Positions 56,028 through 64,000 of a DNA stretch of 64,000 nt are shown one piece after another (position 1 is the first letter of the stretch; the number at the start of each line of letters is the position of its first letter). Position numbers and translations under genes: made by a program. This DNA is from Caulobacter sp. (GTDB taxonomy: Bacteria > Pseudomonadota > Alphaproteobacteria > Caulobacterales > Caulobacteraceae): assembly GCA_030678995.1 (NCBI GenBank), contig JAUXTQ010000052.1, positions 1 to 64,000 of the forward strand. The letters are read 5' to 3'. The notes below the pieces were generated by a model that had not been told where the DNA came from, did no database searches, and saw only the letters and a program-made list of their open reading frames with translations.

Positions 56028-57718
56028 TGTTCGACGCCATCGTTGTCGGCTCCGGGATCACCGGCGGCTGGGCGGCCAAGGAGCTGTGCGAGCGGGGCCT
56101 GAAGGTCCTGATGCTCGAGCGCGGCCCCGACGTCCCGCATGGGACTGGCTACAGCTACGATGAGGCCCTCAAACTCCGCCGCCGGGACGACCAGGTTCCG
56201 CAGGACGAGCGGGACCTGCACTACCCTTATCACGTCGGGGTCTCCTACGCCCTGTTCAACTCCAATAAAGCCTTCTGGGCCAGCGATCACGACCATCCGT
56301 ATGAGACCGTCCCCGGCAAACCCTATCGCTGGATTCGGGGGTACCAGCTGGGCGGACGGTCGCTGACCTGGGGGCGGCAGTCATACCGCTGGTCGCCGCA
56401 GGATTTCCTGTCCAACCTCCAGGACGGCCACGGCGTCGACTGGCCGATCCGCTATGAGGACCTGGAGCCCTGGTACGACCACGTCGAGGCCTTCGCCGGG
56501 ATAAGCGGCGACTACGACGGCCTGGAACAGCTGCCGGACGGCGATTTCCTGCCGCCGTTTCCGTTCAACGACGTCGAGCTGGCCGCCAAGGCCAGGATCG
56601 AGGCGGACTGGCCCACCCGCCGGATGATCATGGGGCGGACGGCCAACCTCAGCCGCGTCGCCAAGCCCCAGATGGATCTGGGACGCAAGCGCTGCGAACA
56701 GCATGTGAAGTGCCACCACGGTTGCCCGCTGGGCAGCTATTTCTCGACCCAGGCGGCCACGCTGCCGGCGGCGCTTAACACCGGCAACCTGACGGTGCTG
56801 ACCGACCGCGTCGTCGACAGCGTGATCCATGACCCGGCGACCGGCCGCGTGACCGGTGTGCGTACGGTGGGCCGGCTGGACAAGGGGGGCGAGACCTTCG
56901 AGGCGCGGATGGTCTTCCTCAACGCCTCGGCGATCAACACCGCCGCCCTTCTGCTGAACTCGAAGTCCGAAGCGTTTCCGCGCGGCCTGGCCAACGGCAG
57001 CGACCAGGTCGGCCGCAACCTGATGGACCACGTCAGCACCAGGCCGATTGTCGGCAAGATGCCGGGGTTTGGCGACGTGCCCTTCCAGAACGACCGGCCC
57101 ACAGGCATCTACATTCCGCGCTACGGCAACATCACCGAGACGGACAAACCTTACCTGCGGGGCTTCGGCATGCAGGGCGGTGCGGTCCGCGCGCGGAATA
57201 CCGAAGGGGCGGTCCAGGGCGTCGGCGTCGGCGACGAGGAGGTCGGGCACAGGGGCTGGCGCTTCTCGCTGCTGCCCTTCGGCGAGGTGCTCCCCAATCC
57301 CGACAACCGGGTCACACTGTCGACTGTTCGCACGGACAGCTGGGGCGTCCCCGTGCCGATCATCGAGGCCGTCAACGGACCCAACGAGTACGCCATGATG
57401 CTGGCGGCGGCGCGCGACGCGGCGGAGATGCTGCGGGCCGTCGGCTGCGAGGACATCACCGACTGGCAGGAGGCCGGCGAACAGCTGACGCCGCCGGGCG
57501 ACCGCATCCATGAGATGGGCACGGCGCGCATGGGCCGCGATCCGGCGACCTCGGTGTTCAATGGCTGGGGCCAGGCGCATGAGGCGCCGAACCTGTTCTG
57601 CTCCGACGGGGCGGTGATGGCCTCCAGCGCCTCGATGAACCCGTCGCTGACCTATATGGCGCTGACCGCGCGGGCGGCCAACCACGCGGCGGATCTGCTT
57701 GAACAGGGAGGCTTGTGA
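56027..57718 (+). CDS. GMC-family sugar dehydrogenase with Cys motif
   Basis: This 563-residue FAD protein has IVVGSGITGGWAAKEL, LERG, RWIRGYQLGGRSLTWG and the C-terminal HEMGTARMG (catalytic His) with NPSLTYMALTARAA. A Cys triad at 223, 230 and 234 (C-x6-C-x3-C-P) resembles the 3Fe-4S site of bacterial FAD glucose dehydrogenases and of lactose 3-dehydrogenase relatives. There is no signal peptide. ATG 56027 overlaps the previous stop. It probably oxidises C3 of a glycoside and passes electrons to an external acceptor. Confidence 0.9.
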   Translation: MFDAIVVGSGITGGWAAKELCERGLKVLMLERGPDVPHGTGYSYDEALKLRRRDDQVPQDERDLHYPYHVGVSYALFNSNKAFWASDHDHPYETVPGKPYRWIRGYQLGGRSLTWGRQSYRWSPQDFLSNLQDGHGVDWPIRYEDLEPWYDHVEAFAGISGDYDGLEQLPDGDFLPPFPFNDVELAAKARIEADWPTRRMIMGRTANLSRVAKPQMDLGRKRCEQHVKCHHGCPLGSYFSTQAATLPAALNTGNLTVLTDRVVDSVIHDPATGRVTGVRTVGRLDKGGETFEARMVFLNASAINTAALLLNSKSEAFPRGLANGSDQVGRNLMDHVSTRPIVGKMPGFGDVPFQNDRPTGIYIPRYGNITETDKPYLRGFGMQGGAVRARNTEGAVQGVGVGDEEVGHRGWRFSLLPFGEVLPNPDNRVTLSTVRTDSWGVPVPIIEAVNGPNEYAMMLAAARDAAEMLRAVGCEDITDWQEAGEQLTPPGDRIHEMGTARMGRDPATSVFNGWGQAHEAPNLFCSDGAVMASSASMNPSLTYMALTARAANHAADLLEQGGL

Positions 57719-57722
57719 ACCC

Positions 57723-58451
57723 ATGCGACCGATCGGCCTTCAGCTCTACACCCTGCGCAAGCCGTTCGCGGCCGACCCGCTGGGCACGCTCTCGCGCATT
57801 GCCGAGATCGGTTACGACGCGGTGGAGTTCGCAGCCCCGCTCGGCTCTGATTTCGCCGGCTTCGCGGCGCGCATGCGGGACATCGGGCTCGACTGCCCCT
57901 CGGCCCATGCGGGCCTGGCCGATATGGCGCAGCGGCCGGACGAGGTGCTGGCGATGGCCGGGGCGCTCGGCTGCCGCTATCTGGTGATGCCCTATGTGAT
58001 GCCGGACCAGCGCGACTGGCCGACGGTCATCTCGACGCTCGGCGCTTTCGCCCGGCGGGCCCGGGAGGAGGGGCTGCGGGTCGCCTACCACCACCACGAC
58101 TTCGAGTTCGAGCGGGTCGATGGCGTCCGCCCGTTCGACCGGCTGGTCGGCGAGACCGATCCGGCGTTCGTCGATTTCGAGCTCGACGTCTATTGGCTGA
58201 AGAAGGGCGGCGAAGACCCCAAAGCGGTCATCGAGCGGATGGCCGGACGGGTGAAGCTGGTCCACCTCAAGGACATGGCGCCCGACGGCGGGATGGCCGA
58301 TGTCGGCGCGGGGACCTTCGATTTCGCGGCCCTGATCCAGGCCGCGGACGCCGCCGGCGCGGAACACTATTTCGTCGAACACGACTTCCCGCCAGCCCCG
58401 TACTGGCCGAGCGTGGAAGCCAGCCTGGGGCATCTGCGGACGCTGGGTTGA
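57723..58451 (+). CDS. TIM-barrel sugar isomerase/epimerase-like protein
   Basis: This 242-residue protein has IGLQLYTLRKPF, YDAVEFAAPLG, CPSAHAG, VAYHHHDFEFE (metal ligand), FVDFELDVYWLKKGGEDP, LVHLKDMAPDG and YFVEHDF (metal Glu). It is of the IolE/3-keto-disaccharide hydrolase-like group. ATG 57723 has GGGAGG 13 bases upstream. It closes the five-gene sugar unit. Confidence 0.9.
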   Translation: MRPIGLQLYTLRKPFAADPLGTLSRIAEIGYDAVEFAAPLGSDFAGFAARMRDIGLDCPSAHAGLADMAQRPDEVLAMAGALGCRYLVMPYVMPDQRDWPTVISTLGAFARRAREEGLRVAYHHHDFEFERVDGVRPFDRLVGETDPAFVDFELDVYWLKKGGEDPKAVIERMAGRVKLVHLKDMAPDGGMADVGAGTFDFAALIQAADAAGAEHYFVEHDFPPAPYWPSVEASLGHLRTLG

Positions 58452-58789
58452 GGTCAGCTGCGGCTGTCTGGCCCGCCTTCGCCAAGGCTACGGCGTGGCA
58501 TTCCGTTTCGAATGATGGAGCAGGCTTGTCACGTCGAAGCCCGCAGGGCGAAGACGGAATGGCGGTGAGGGCAGTTCAGAACCAGCTTGTCTCCAGGCCT
58601 GGCGCCGTCCGCCAGCAGGTACCCGTGAGGAGGTCGATAGGTTGTCGCCGCCGCCGGACAAGCCGCGTCGGGCATGCAGACCATGCGCTTTGAGCATTTA
58701 ACGCCGGGTCTTCGGGCGGCCATTCTGGTTCGCAACAGTTCGCCGACGATGGATCCGGTGATGACCGCACACGACATGGAGTTCCGCCA
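58452..58789. other. Intergenic region, no gene recognised
   Basis: These 338 bases separate the sugar operon from the hydroxybutyrate dehydrogenase. The start has a GGCCCGCCTTCGCCAAGGCT run that looks like a fragment of a common intergenic repeat; a similar run is near 52953. A minus-strand frame of 88 codons exists but has no recognisable motif. A GGAG site before 58790 belongs to the next gene. Confidence 0.45.
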
Positions 58790-59623
58790 ATGCAATTGCT
58801 CGCCGCCGACACCACCGGCATGTCCACCGCCCCCGCCCGGCCGCTAGACGGCAAGACAGCTCTCATCACCGGCTCGACCAGCGGCATCGGCCTGGGCGTG
58901 GCGAACGCTCTGGCGGCGCGCGGGGCTAACATCGTGCTCAACGGTTTCGGCGATCCGACCTCGGTGGAAATGACCCGCCAGGGCATGGCGACGGAGCATC
59001 GGGTCCAGGTCACCTATTCACCGGCGGACCTCTCCGATCCCGCGGCGATCACCGAGATGCTGGAGTTCACCTGGGACGTCCTGGGGCCGGTCGACATCCT
59101 GGTCAACAACGCCGGAATCCAGCACGTCGCGCCGATTGAGCAGTTCCCGGTCTCCAAGTGGGACGCCATCCTCGCGATCAATCTGTCGTCGGCTTTTCAC
59201 ACCATCCGCGCGGTCCTTCCCGAGATGGTCGAGCGCGGCTGGGGCAGGATCGTCAATATCGCCTCGGCCCACGGCCTGGTCGCCTCGCCTTTCAAGTCCG
59301 CCTACGTGGCCGCCAAGCATGGGGTGATCGGCCTGACCAGGACGGTTGCGCTGGAAACCGCCCAGGCGGGAGTCACCTGCAACGCCATCTGCCCGGGCTA
59401 CGTCTGGACTCCACTGGTCGAGAAGCAGATCGCCGAGCAGGCCCGCGCCCACGGCATCCCCCCGGGCAAGGTGGTTTCCGACATCCTCCTCAAGTCGCAG
59501 CCGAACAAGCAATTCGCCTCGGTTGAGGAAATCGGCGGCCTGACCGCCTTCCTCTGCAGCGAACTGGGCGCGTCCATGACCGGCGCCGCCCTGGCCGTCG
59601 ACGGCGGCTGGACAGCCCAGTAG
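58790..59623 (+). CDS. bdhA: 3-hydroxybutyrate dehydrogenase
   Basis: This 277-residue SDR has TGSTSGIGLGVANAL, NGFGDP after strand 2, NNAGIQHVAPIEQFP, NIASAHGLVASPFKSAYVAAKHG (catalytic Ser, Tyr and Lys) and the substrate lid NAICPGYVWTPLVEKQI followed by LKSQPNKQFASVEEIGGL. These match the D-3-hydroxybutyrate dehydrogenases closely. It interconverts 3-hydroxybutyrate and acetoacetate. ATG 58790 has GGAG upstream; M11 is an alternative. The ndh gene follows by 23 bases. Confidence 0.93.
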   Translation: MQLLAADTTGMSTAPARPLDGKTALITGSTSGIGLGVANALAARGANIVLNGFGDPTSVEMTRQGMATEHRVQVTYSPADLSDPAAITEMLEFTWDVLGPVDILVNNAGIQHVAPIEQFPVSKWDAILAINLSSAFHTIRAVLPEMVERGWGRIVNIASAHGLVASPFKSAYVAAKHGVIGLTRTVALETAQAGVTCNAICPGYVWTPLVEKQIAEQARAHGIPPGKVVSDILLKSQPNKQFASVEEIGGLTAFLCSELGASMTGAALAVDGGWTAQ

Positions 59624-59646
59624 CCGGACCACGCGGGAGATCGTCG

Positions 59647-61020
59647 ATGTCATCCCCCTCCAGCATCACGATGCCGGCGATCCCCCGCCGCGCACCCCGC
59701 GTGGTCATCGTAGGCGCCGGATTTGGCGGACTGTCGGCGGCCATGGGTCTGGCCGACACACCGGCCGAGGTGACCTTGATCGATCGGCGCAACCATCATC
59801 TGTTCCAGCCTCTGCTCTATCAGGTGGCGACGGCCGGTCTGTCGCCGACCCAGATCGCCAGCCCGATCCGCACCATCCTGCGCCGACAGTCCAACACCCG
59901 GGTGCTTCTCGCCGAGGTCACCGGGGTCAGTCTGGAGGATCAGGCCGTGCAGCTCGACGACCGTCGCCTCCCGTTCGATTTTCTGGTCCTGGCGACCGGC
60001 GCGACGCACGCGTATTTCGGCCGTGACGACTGGCGCGTGGTGGCCCCGGGGCTCAAGTCGCTCGAGGACGCCACGGACCTGCGTCGCAGGGTCCTGCTGG
60101 CCTTCGAGAAGGCCGAGCTCGAGGCCGACCCCGACGAACGGGCGAGGCTGTTGACGTTCGTCATCATCGGTGCGGGCCCGACCGGCGTGGAGCTGGCCGG
60201 CGCTATCGCTGAACTGGCTCGCCGGGCCCTGACATGCGACTTCCGCGCCATCCGCGGCGCCATGGCCCAGGTTGTTCTGGTGGAAGGCGGGCAGCGCGTC
60301 CTGCCGCAGTTCTCGCCGCGCCTGTCGACCTACGCCCGCCGAGCGCTTCTCGGCCTGGGGGTGGACGTCCGTCTCGGCGCCTCGGTCACGGAGTGCGATG
60401 ACCGTGGCGTTCTGATCGGCGCGCAGCGGATCGAGTCCCGGACGGTGATCTGGGCCGCGGGGGTGCAGTCGTCACCGGCCGCCCGCTGGGTCGCCGCCAC
60501 CGGAGACCGCGCTGGCCGGGCGATCGTCAACGGCGACCAGTCCATCCCGAACCACCCCAATGTGTTCGTGGTCGGTGACGCGTCCAGCGCCGCGGGTCCG
60601 GACGGCCGGCCGTTGCCCGGCGTGGCCCCGGTGGCGAAACAGCAGGGCGAACATGTCGCCAGGCTGATCGCCGCTCACGTTCGCGGCCGGCCTGTCCGTC
60701 GCGCCGGATTCCGCTATCGGGATTCCGGATCCATGGCCACGATTGGCCGCAAGGCCGCCGTGGCTGCTCTGGGTCCGGTCGAACTGAAGGGCGCCTTGGC
60801 CTGGCTGGTCTGGTGTTTGGCGCACGTCTGGTTTCTGATCGGTTTCCGCAACCGCATCGCCGTGGTGATGGACTGGATGTGGGCGTACGTCACTTTTGAG
60901 CGCGGGGCCCGCCTGATCACCGGTGGTCCGGAGGCAAGGCCTTCGCCCGCCATCCTGCCGCCGGCGGCGGTGCTCGGCCTCCCGCTGAGGTCGGCGATTC
61001 AGTCAGTATCCAAAAGCTAG
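59647..61020 (+). CDS. ndh: Type II NADH:quinone oxidoreductase
   Basis: This 457-residue flavoprotein has VVIVGAGFGGLSAAMGL, RRNHHLFQPLLYQVATAGL (the NDH-2 quinone/FAD block), FVIIGAGPTGVELAGA (NADH Rossmann), VFVVGDASS and VAPVAKQQGEHVA. A C-terminal hydrophobic stretch (LAWLVWCLAHVWFLIGFRNR) binds it to the inner membrane. It oxidises NADH and reduces quinone without proton pumping. Linked to the hydroxybutyrate dehydrogenase, which yields NADH. Confidence 0.93.
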   Translation: MSSPSSITMPAIPRRAPRVVIVGAGFGGLSAAMGLADTPAEVTLIDRRNHHLFQPLLYQVATAGLSPTQIASPIRTILRRQSNTRVLLAEVTGVSLEDQAVQLDDRRLPFDFLVLATGATHAYFGRDDWRVVAPGLKSLEDATDLRRRVLLAFEKAELEADPDERARLLTFVIIGAGPTGVELAGAIAELARRALTCDFRAIRGAMAQVVLVEGGQRVLPQFSPRLSTYARRALLGLGVDVRLGASVTECDDRGVLIGAQRIESRTVIWAAGVQSSPAARWVAATGDRAGRAIVNGDQSIPNHPNVFVVGDASSAAGPDGRPLPGVAPVAKQQGEHVARLIAAHVRGRPVRRAGFRYRDSGSMATIGRKAAVAALGPVELKGALAWLVWCLAHVWFLIGFRNRIAVVMDWMWAYVTFERGARLITGGPEARPSPAILPPAAVLGLPLRSAIQSVSKS

Positions 61021-61051
61021 GCTTCATCAGTTCGGTCAGGGGGTGGCCGCC

Positions 61052-61960
61052 ATGGAAATGCAGCAGGTCCGTTACTTTCTGGCGCTGTCCAGAACGCTGA
61101 ACTTCACCCGCGCGGCGGAGCAATCCAACGTCACCCAGCCGGCCCTGACCAGGGCCATCCAGCAACTCGAGGCAGAGCTCGGCGGCCCCCTGTTCCATCG
61201 CGAACGGCAGAATACCCATCTCTCCGAGCTGGGACGGATGATGCTGCCCTACCTGGAAGGGATCCAGGCCCAGAGCGATGCCGCCCGGTCCCAGGCCAGG
61301 TCGCTGAAAACCCTCGAGAAGGCGACGCTGCATATCGGCGCCATGTGCACGGTGGGGCCGGCGATTATCTCCGATCTGATCATCGCCTTCCGCGCCGCCA
61401 ACCCCAGCGTCGAGCTGAGAGTCAGCGACATGAGCGCCGGCGCCCTGATGGACCGGCTCGGCAGCGGCGACCTGGATCTGGGCCTGGTCGGCCTGCCCGA
61501 TCCTCTCGACATGCGTTTCCATTCCCTGCCGCTGTTTCAGGAGCGGTTCGTGGTCGCTGTATCGCGCGACCACCGGTTCGCCACCCAGAACGTGGTGCAG
61601 GCGCAGGAACTGCATGACGAGGCCTATATCAACCGCGCCAGCTGCGAGTATTTCGACCACGCCCGCGACCAGTTCCACGAACGCGGGGTGTTCATGCGGC
61701 AAGTCTTTTCGAGCGAACGGGACGACTGGGTGCAGGGCATGATCAAGGCCGGCCTGGGTCTCGGGTTCATCCCGGAGTTCAGTGTCAGCGATCCCGATCT
61801 GGTGGTGCGCCGTTTGATCGATCCGGGGTTCGAGCGGACGATCATGCTGGTGACCGTGCGAGGTCGGCCCCATTCGCCCGCGGTTGGGGCCTTCGTCCGC
61901 CAGGCGAGGGCGTTCAAATGGCCCACGCCGCGGGATCTGGCCGCCGACACCGAACTCTGA
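61052..61960 (+). CDS. LysR-family transcriptional regulator
   Basis: This 302-residue regulator has the N-terminal winged helix-turn-helix (QQVRYFLALSRTLNFTRAAEQSNVTQPALTRAIQQLEAELGGPLF) and a co-inducer domain of two lobes from about 90. ATG 61052 fits the AGGGGG site; the GTG at 61043 is too close. It is convergent with the MFS gene, which begins at 63159 and ends 8 bases away. It may regulate the MFS gene, the cupin or ndh; the sequence does not decide this. Confidence 0.92.
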   Translation: MEMQQVRYFLALSRTLNFTRAAEQSNVTQPALTRAIQQLEAELGGPLFHRERQNTHLSELGRMMLPYLEGIQAQSDAARSQARSLKTLEKATLHIGAMCTVGPAIISDLIIAFRAANPSVELRVSDMSAGALMDRLGSGDLDLGLVGLPDPLDMRFHSLPLFQERFVVAVSRDHRFATQNVVQAQELHDEAYINRASCEYFDHARDQFHERGVFMRQVFSSERDDWVQGMIKAGLGLGFIPEFSVSDPDLVVRRLIDPGFERTIMLVTVRGRPHSPAVGAFVRQARAFKWPTPRDLAADTEL

Positions 61961-61968
61961 CTCGCGAT

Positions 61969-63159
61969 CTAGACGGCCTTTGGGGCCACGCCGGCGGTGG
62001 CAGGCCGCAGCAGGGCCGCCAGGCCGGCCGCCAGCGCCAGGGCGACGCCCACGCCGACCACCGCTGCGGGCCAGCCCAGTCGGTCGAAAGCCTGGCCCAG
62101 CACCGCCGCGCCGGCCAGTCCGCCCAGATAATAGCAGCTCAGGTACATGCCGCTGGCGGCGGCGCGGTCGGACTTCGCCGCCCGTCCGACAAATCCGGTG
62201 GCGGTGGCCTGGGCGAAGAAGGTCCCTACGCCCAGCAGCATCAGGCCGACAATGACCGGCAGGATGCTGGGCAGCAGCAACAGCGGCAGCCCGACCGCGG
62301 CCAGACCGAGCGAGGCCCAGAAGGTCGGGCGCGCGCCCCAGCGGCTGGCGACCCTGCCGGCCAGCGGCGTGGTCACCATGGAGGGCAGGAAAACGAAATA
62401 GACCAGGCCCAGGGCCATGGGCGACAGGGCGATCGGGCTGCCGGCCAACACGAAGTTGACGTAGGTGAAGGCGCCGATGAAGGCGAACAGGACACAGAAG
62501 CCGATGCCGAAACTGGCCAGCAGACAGGTGTTGCGCAGGTGGTTCGCGACGCGGGCGAAAGCCGTCGCCGTTATGGCGCTGGCCGCCACCGGCGCTGTGC
62601 GGGGAAGGCTGACGAGAACCAGCGCCGCGCCGGCGAGGTTCAGGGCGGCGAAGACATAGAAGTTGATACTCAGGCCGAAGGACGTCGCCACGGCGCCGGC
62701 GATCAGCCGCCCGACCAGATTGCTGGCCACGCCGCCGGTGACATAAGCCGCCAGGGCGCCGGCGGCCTCCTCGGCCGTGCAGTGTTCCGCCAGCCAGGCC
62801 ATGGTCAGGGTGAAGGCCGCGGACATGAACAGGCCCTGGACGATACGCAGGGCGGTGAAGGTCTGCAGATCCGGTGCGAAGGCGAGCAGGGTCGTGGGGA
62901 TGGCCAGCAGGGCGAGGCTGACCCAGATGCCCTGCCGCCGGTTGATGTGATGGCTTGCAAAGGCGACCAGCAATCCGGCGGCGGCCATGCCGATCGTGCT
63001 GGCGTTGACCGCCAGGCCGATGGCGGCGGGTGACGCTTCGTAGGTCTTCGCCAGGGTCGGCAGGATGGCCTGGGCGGCGAACAGATCGACCAGGGTCAGA
63101 AACCCGATCAGGCCGATGGTCAGGGTACGGATGCGAGGCTGCGCTGCGGCGGGCGTCAT
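61969..63159 (-). CDS. MFS transporter (YnfM/AraJ-like)
   Basis: This 396-residue carrier has 12 membrane segments. The first-half loop (NASTIGMAAAGLLVAFASHHINRRQ) and LAYVTGGVASNLVGRLIAG resemble the YnfM group of drug/H+ antiporters. ATG 63159 follows CGGAAATGCC; the frame is open upstream into the terminator region but without conserved content. It probably exports or imports a small organic compound. Confidence 0.9.
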   Translation of the reverse strand: MTPAAAQPRIRTLTIGLIGFLTLVDLFAAQAILPTLAKTYEASPAAIGLAVNASTIGMAAAGLLVAFASHHINRRQGIWVSLALLAIPTTLLAFAPDLQTFTALRIVQGLFMSAAFTLTMAWLAEHCTAEEAAGALAAYVTGGVASNLVGRLIAGAVATSFGLSINFYVFAALNLAGAALVLVSLPRTAPVAASAITATAFARVANHLRNTCLLASFGIGFCVLFAFIGAFTYVNFVLAGSPIALSPMALGLVYFVFLPSMVTTPLAGRVASRWGARPTFWASLGLAAVGLPLLLLPSILPVIVGLMLLGVGTFFAQATATGFVGRAAKSDRAAASGMYLSCYYLGGLAGAAVLGQAFDRLGWPAAVVGVGVALALAAGLAALLRPATAGVAPKAV

Positions 63160-63194
63160 GGCGGCATTTCCGGCTGGGTTCTGAAAATGGAAAA

Positions 63195-63293
63195 GGCGTG
63201 CGGCGTCGCGGAGGGAGGCGACACCGCACGCCCTGGGCCTGAAGCCGGGGGCTTGGGCTTCAGGGACGCGGACCCTGGGGGTGAGGGTCCGCG
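63195..63293 (-). terminator. Three stacked hairpins, last with T run
   Basis: Read leftwards after the cupin gene there are stems at 63284-63293/63267-63276 (10 bp), 63256-63264/63238-63246 (9 bp) and 63218-63232/63195-63209 (15 bp, one G-T), the last followed by TTTTCCATTTT. The third is a good Rho-independent terminator for the cupin transcript, and the set lies in the 5' leader of the MFS gene. Confidence 0.75.
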
Positions 63294-63306
63294 CCGTTCC
63301 CATTCG

Positions 63307-63798
63307 CTACATGGCGTCGTCGGACGCCGGGCCATCGTTCTTGATGTCGGCGCTGATCAACACGGCCGGGACCGTGCCGTTGTTGCGCCACCAGTGGGAA
63401 ATGCCGCCCGATTCCCGCGCCACATCGCCGGCCGGGTGCTCAATCGGGACGCCGCAGTCGCTGCGGTATTCCGTGATCGATCCTTCAAGGGTCATGATCA
63501 GGGCCGGGCGGTCGCCGTGGCTGTGCCAGGGCACCACGCCGCCGGGCTGCACCACCAGACGGCGGATGCGCAGGCGGCGACCGTCGAGGCCGTCGATTTC
63601 CTTGGCCAGGTCGACGAACGCCAGCTCCATGTCCGTGACGTCCTTGGGCGCCATCTCACCCGTGGTGCGGGCGCCGGCCATCGTCTGGGCGGCCGGACAG
63701 GTGGCGGCGGAAGCGGCGCTGCCGAACAGGGCGCCGACCCCGAGGATGGTGGCGGCGAAGGCCATGCGCACGGGCATGTTGGAGGTGGTCTTGGTCAT
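63307..63798 (-). CDS. Exported cupin-domain protein
   Basis: This 163-residue protein has a signal peptide (about 1-32, ending SAASA) and a single cupin barrel with VVQPGGVVPWHSHGDRPALIMTLEGSITEY (metal ligands His, His and Glu pattern) and the second motif HPAGDVARESGGISHWWRNNG. It is a periplasmic small-molecule binding or isomerase-type cupin; the metal site looks complete. It is upstream of the MFS gene in the same direction, with a terminator between. Confidence 0.88.
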   Translation of the reverse strand: MTKTTSNMPVRMAFAATILGVGALFGSAASAATCPAAQTMAGARTTGEMAPKDVTDMELAFVDLAKEIDGLDGRRLRIRRLVVQPGGVVPWHSHGDRPALIMTLEGSITEYRSDCGVPIEHPAGDVARESGGISHWWRNNGTVPAVLISADIKNDGPASDDAM

Positions 63799-63956
63799 GG
63801 GATGTTCCTTTCGGGTATGGGCCGGCCTCGCCCGGTTCCGATGTCGGAACGCGGGCGGAGGAGCCGGTCGCTGTTTGATGAAGACAGTCTAGAAACGAGG
63901 CCGGAGCGCCGATATTCGCTTTCGGTTATGGGTCCGATGCGTTCCGGGGATGGTCG

Positions 63957-64000
63957 TCAGCGGCTGGTGGTGCTGCCGGCGATCGAGGCGGACACCGTGG
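63957..64000 (-). CDS. Possible C-terminal end of a gene running off the window
   Basis: A minus-strand frame from the window edge ends at TGA 63957-63959 with VSASIAGSTTSR. It is only 13 codons and cannot be identified. It is reported because the bases between 63799 and 63956 otherwise look like the promoter region of the cupin gene. Confidence 0.3.
   Translation of the reverse strand, partial: TVSASIAGSTTSR

Noticed and set aside
58529..58795. 88-codon minus-strand frame in the gap before the hydroxybutyrate dehydrogenase
   Set aside because: It has a few Cys and His but no recognisable family, no clear ribosome site and overlaps the promoter of the next gene.

Overview
The window is GC-rich DNA of an alphaproteobacterium, most likely of the Caulobacterales (Caulobacter/Phenylobacterium type). 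This assignment is an inference from style: very high third-position GC, a TonB-dependent receptor with a long plug/barrel, many acyl-CoA dehydrogenases, SDRs and CoA ligases, an H-NOX/kinase pair, and intergenic hairpin repeats and GIY-YIG remnants typical of that group. No rRNA, tRNA, CRISPR array, integrase or intact insertion sequence was seen.

Layout. 0-0.7 kb: tail of an AMP-dependent CoA ligase, then a ParE-type toxin-antitoxin pair whose toxin carries an in-frame stop. 0.8-7.4 kb: epoxide-hydrolase-like enzyme, feruloyl-CoA synthetase, HSL-type esterase and a TonB-dependent receptor. 7.6-12.4 kb: NhaD/ArsB-like antiporter, ECF sigma factor with an overlapping small membrane protein, CaCA exchanger and SelO. 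12.4-15.8 kb: amidase, Baeyer-Villiger/FMO-type monooxygenase and a zinc-ribbon peptide. 15.8-21.7 kb: three genes coupled by 4-base overlaps. The central one is a 1434-residue exported protein that joins a zinc phospholipase C/P1-nuclease-like head to a C-terminal VWA domain; this is the best candidate here for an undescribed system. 21.8-24.4 kb: H-NOX sensor with its HNOBA-PAS hybrid histidine kinase.

24.4-51 kb is an acyl-CoA catabolic island: CoA ligase, thioesterase, HSD17B10-like SDR, thiolase, hydrolase, a GH84 glycosidase, a paired acyl-CoA dehydrogenase operon (one member looks non-catalytic) with enoyl-CoA hydratase and a K+ channel, a trans-enoyl-reductase-like protein, a CYP153-like P450, a YghU-type GST, an MFS carrier, an APH-type kinase, several SDRs, an AcuI-like reductase, an ACAD11-type dehydrogenase, another hydratase and a DUF885 peptidase-like protein. 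The APH kinase plus ACAD11-type pair suggests 4-hydroxyacyl-CoA phosphorylation and elimination. An 18-bp palindrome sits in the divergent promoter of this island, with a diverged copy upstream of the feruloyl-CoA synthetase.

51-58.5 kb: a small secreted protein, PNPOx-fold protein, TrmL, then a tightly overlapping five-gene sugar operon (three TIM-barrel isomerase-like proteins, one Gfo/Idh/MocA and one GMC dehydrogenase) that resembles 3-keto-glycoside pathways. 58.8-64 kb: 3-hydroxybutyrate dehydrogenase with type II NADH dehydrogenase, LysR regulator, MFS carrier, exported cupin and the edge of another gene.

Non-coding structure includes three palindromes ending in GGGACA/TGTCCC placed at gene ends, a 308-bp element with 71-bp inverted arms around a GIY-YIG remnant, two tandem imperfect inverted repeats near 26.3 kb, and a multi-hairpin repeat at 37.3 kb.
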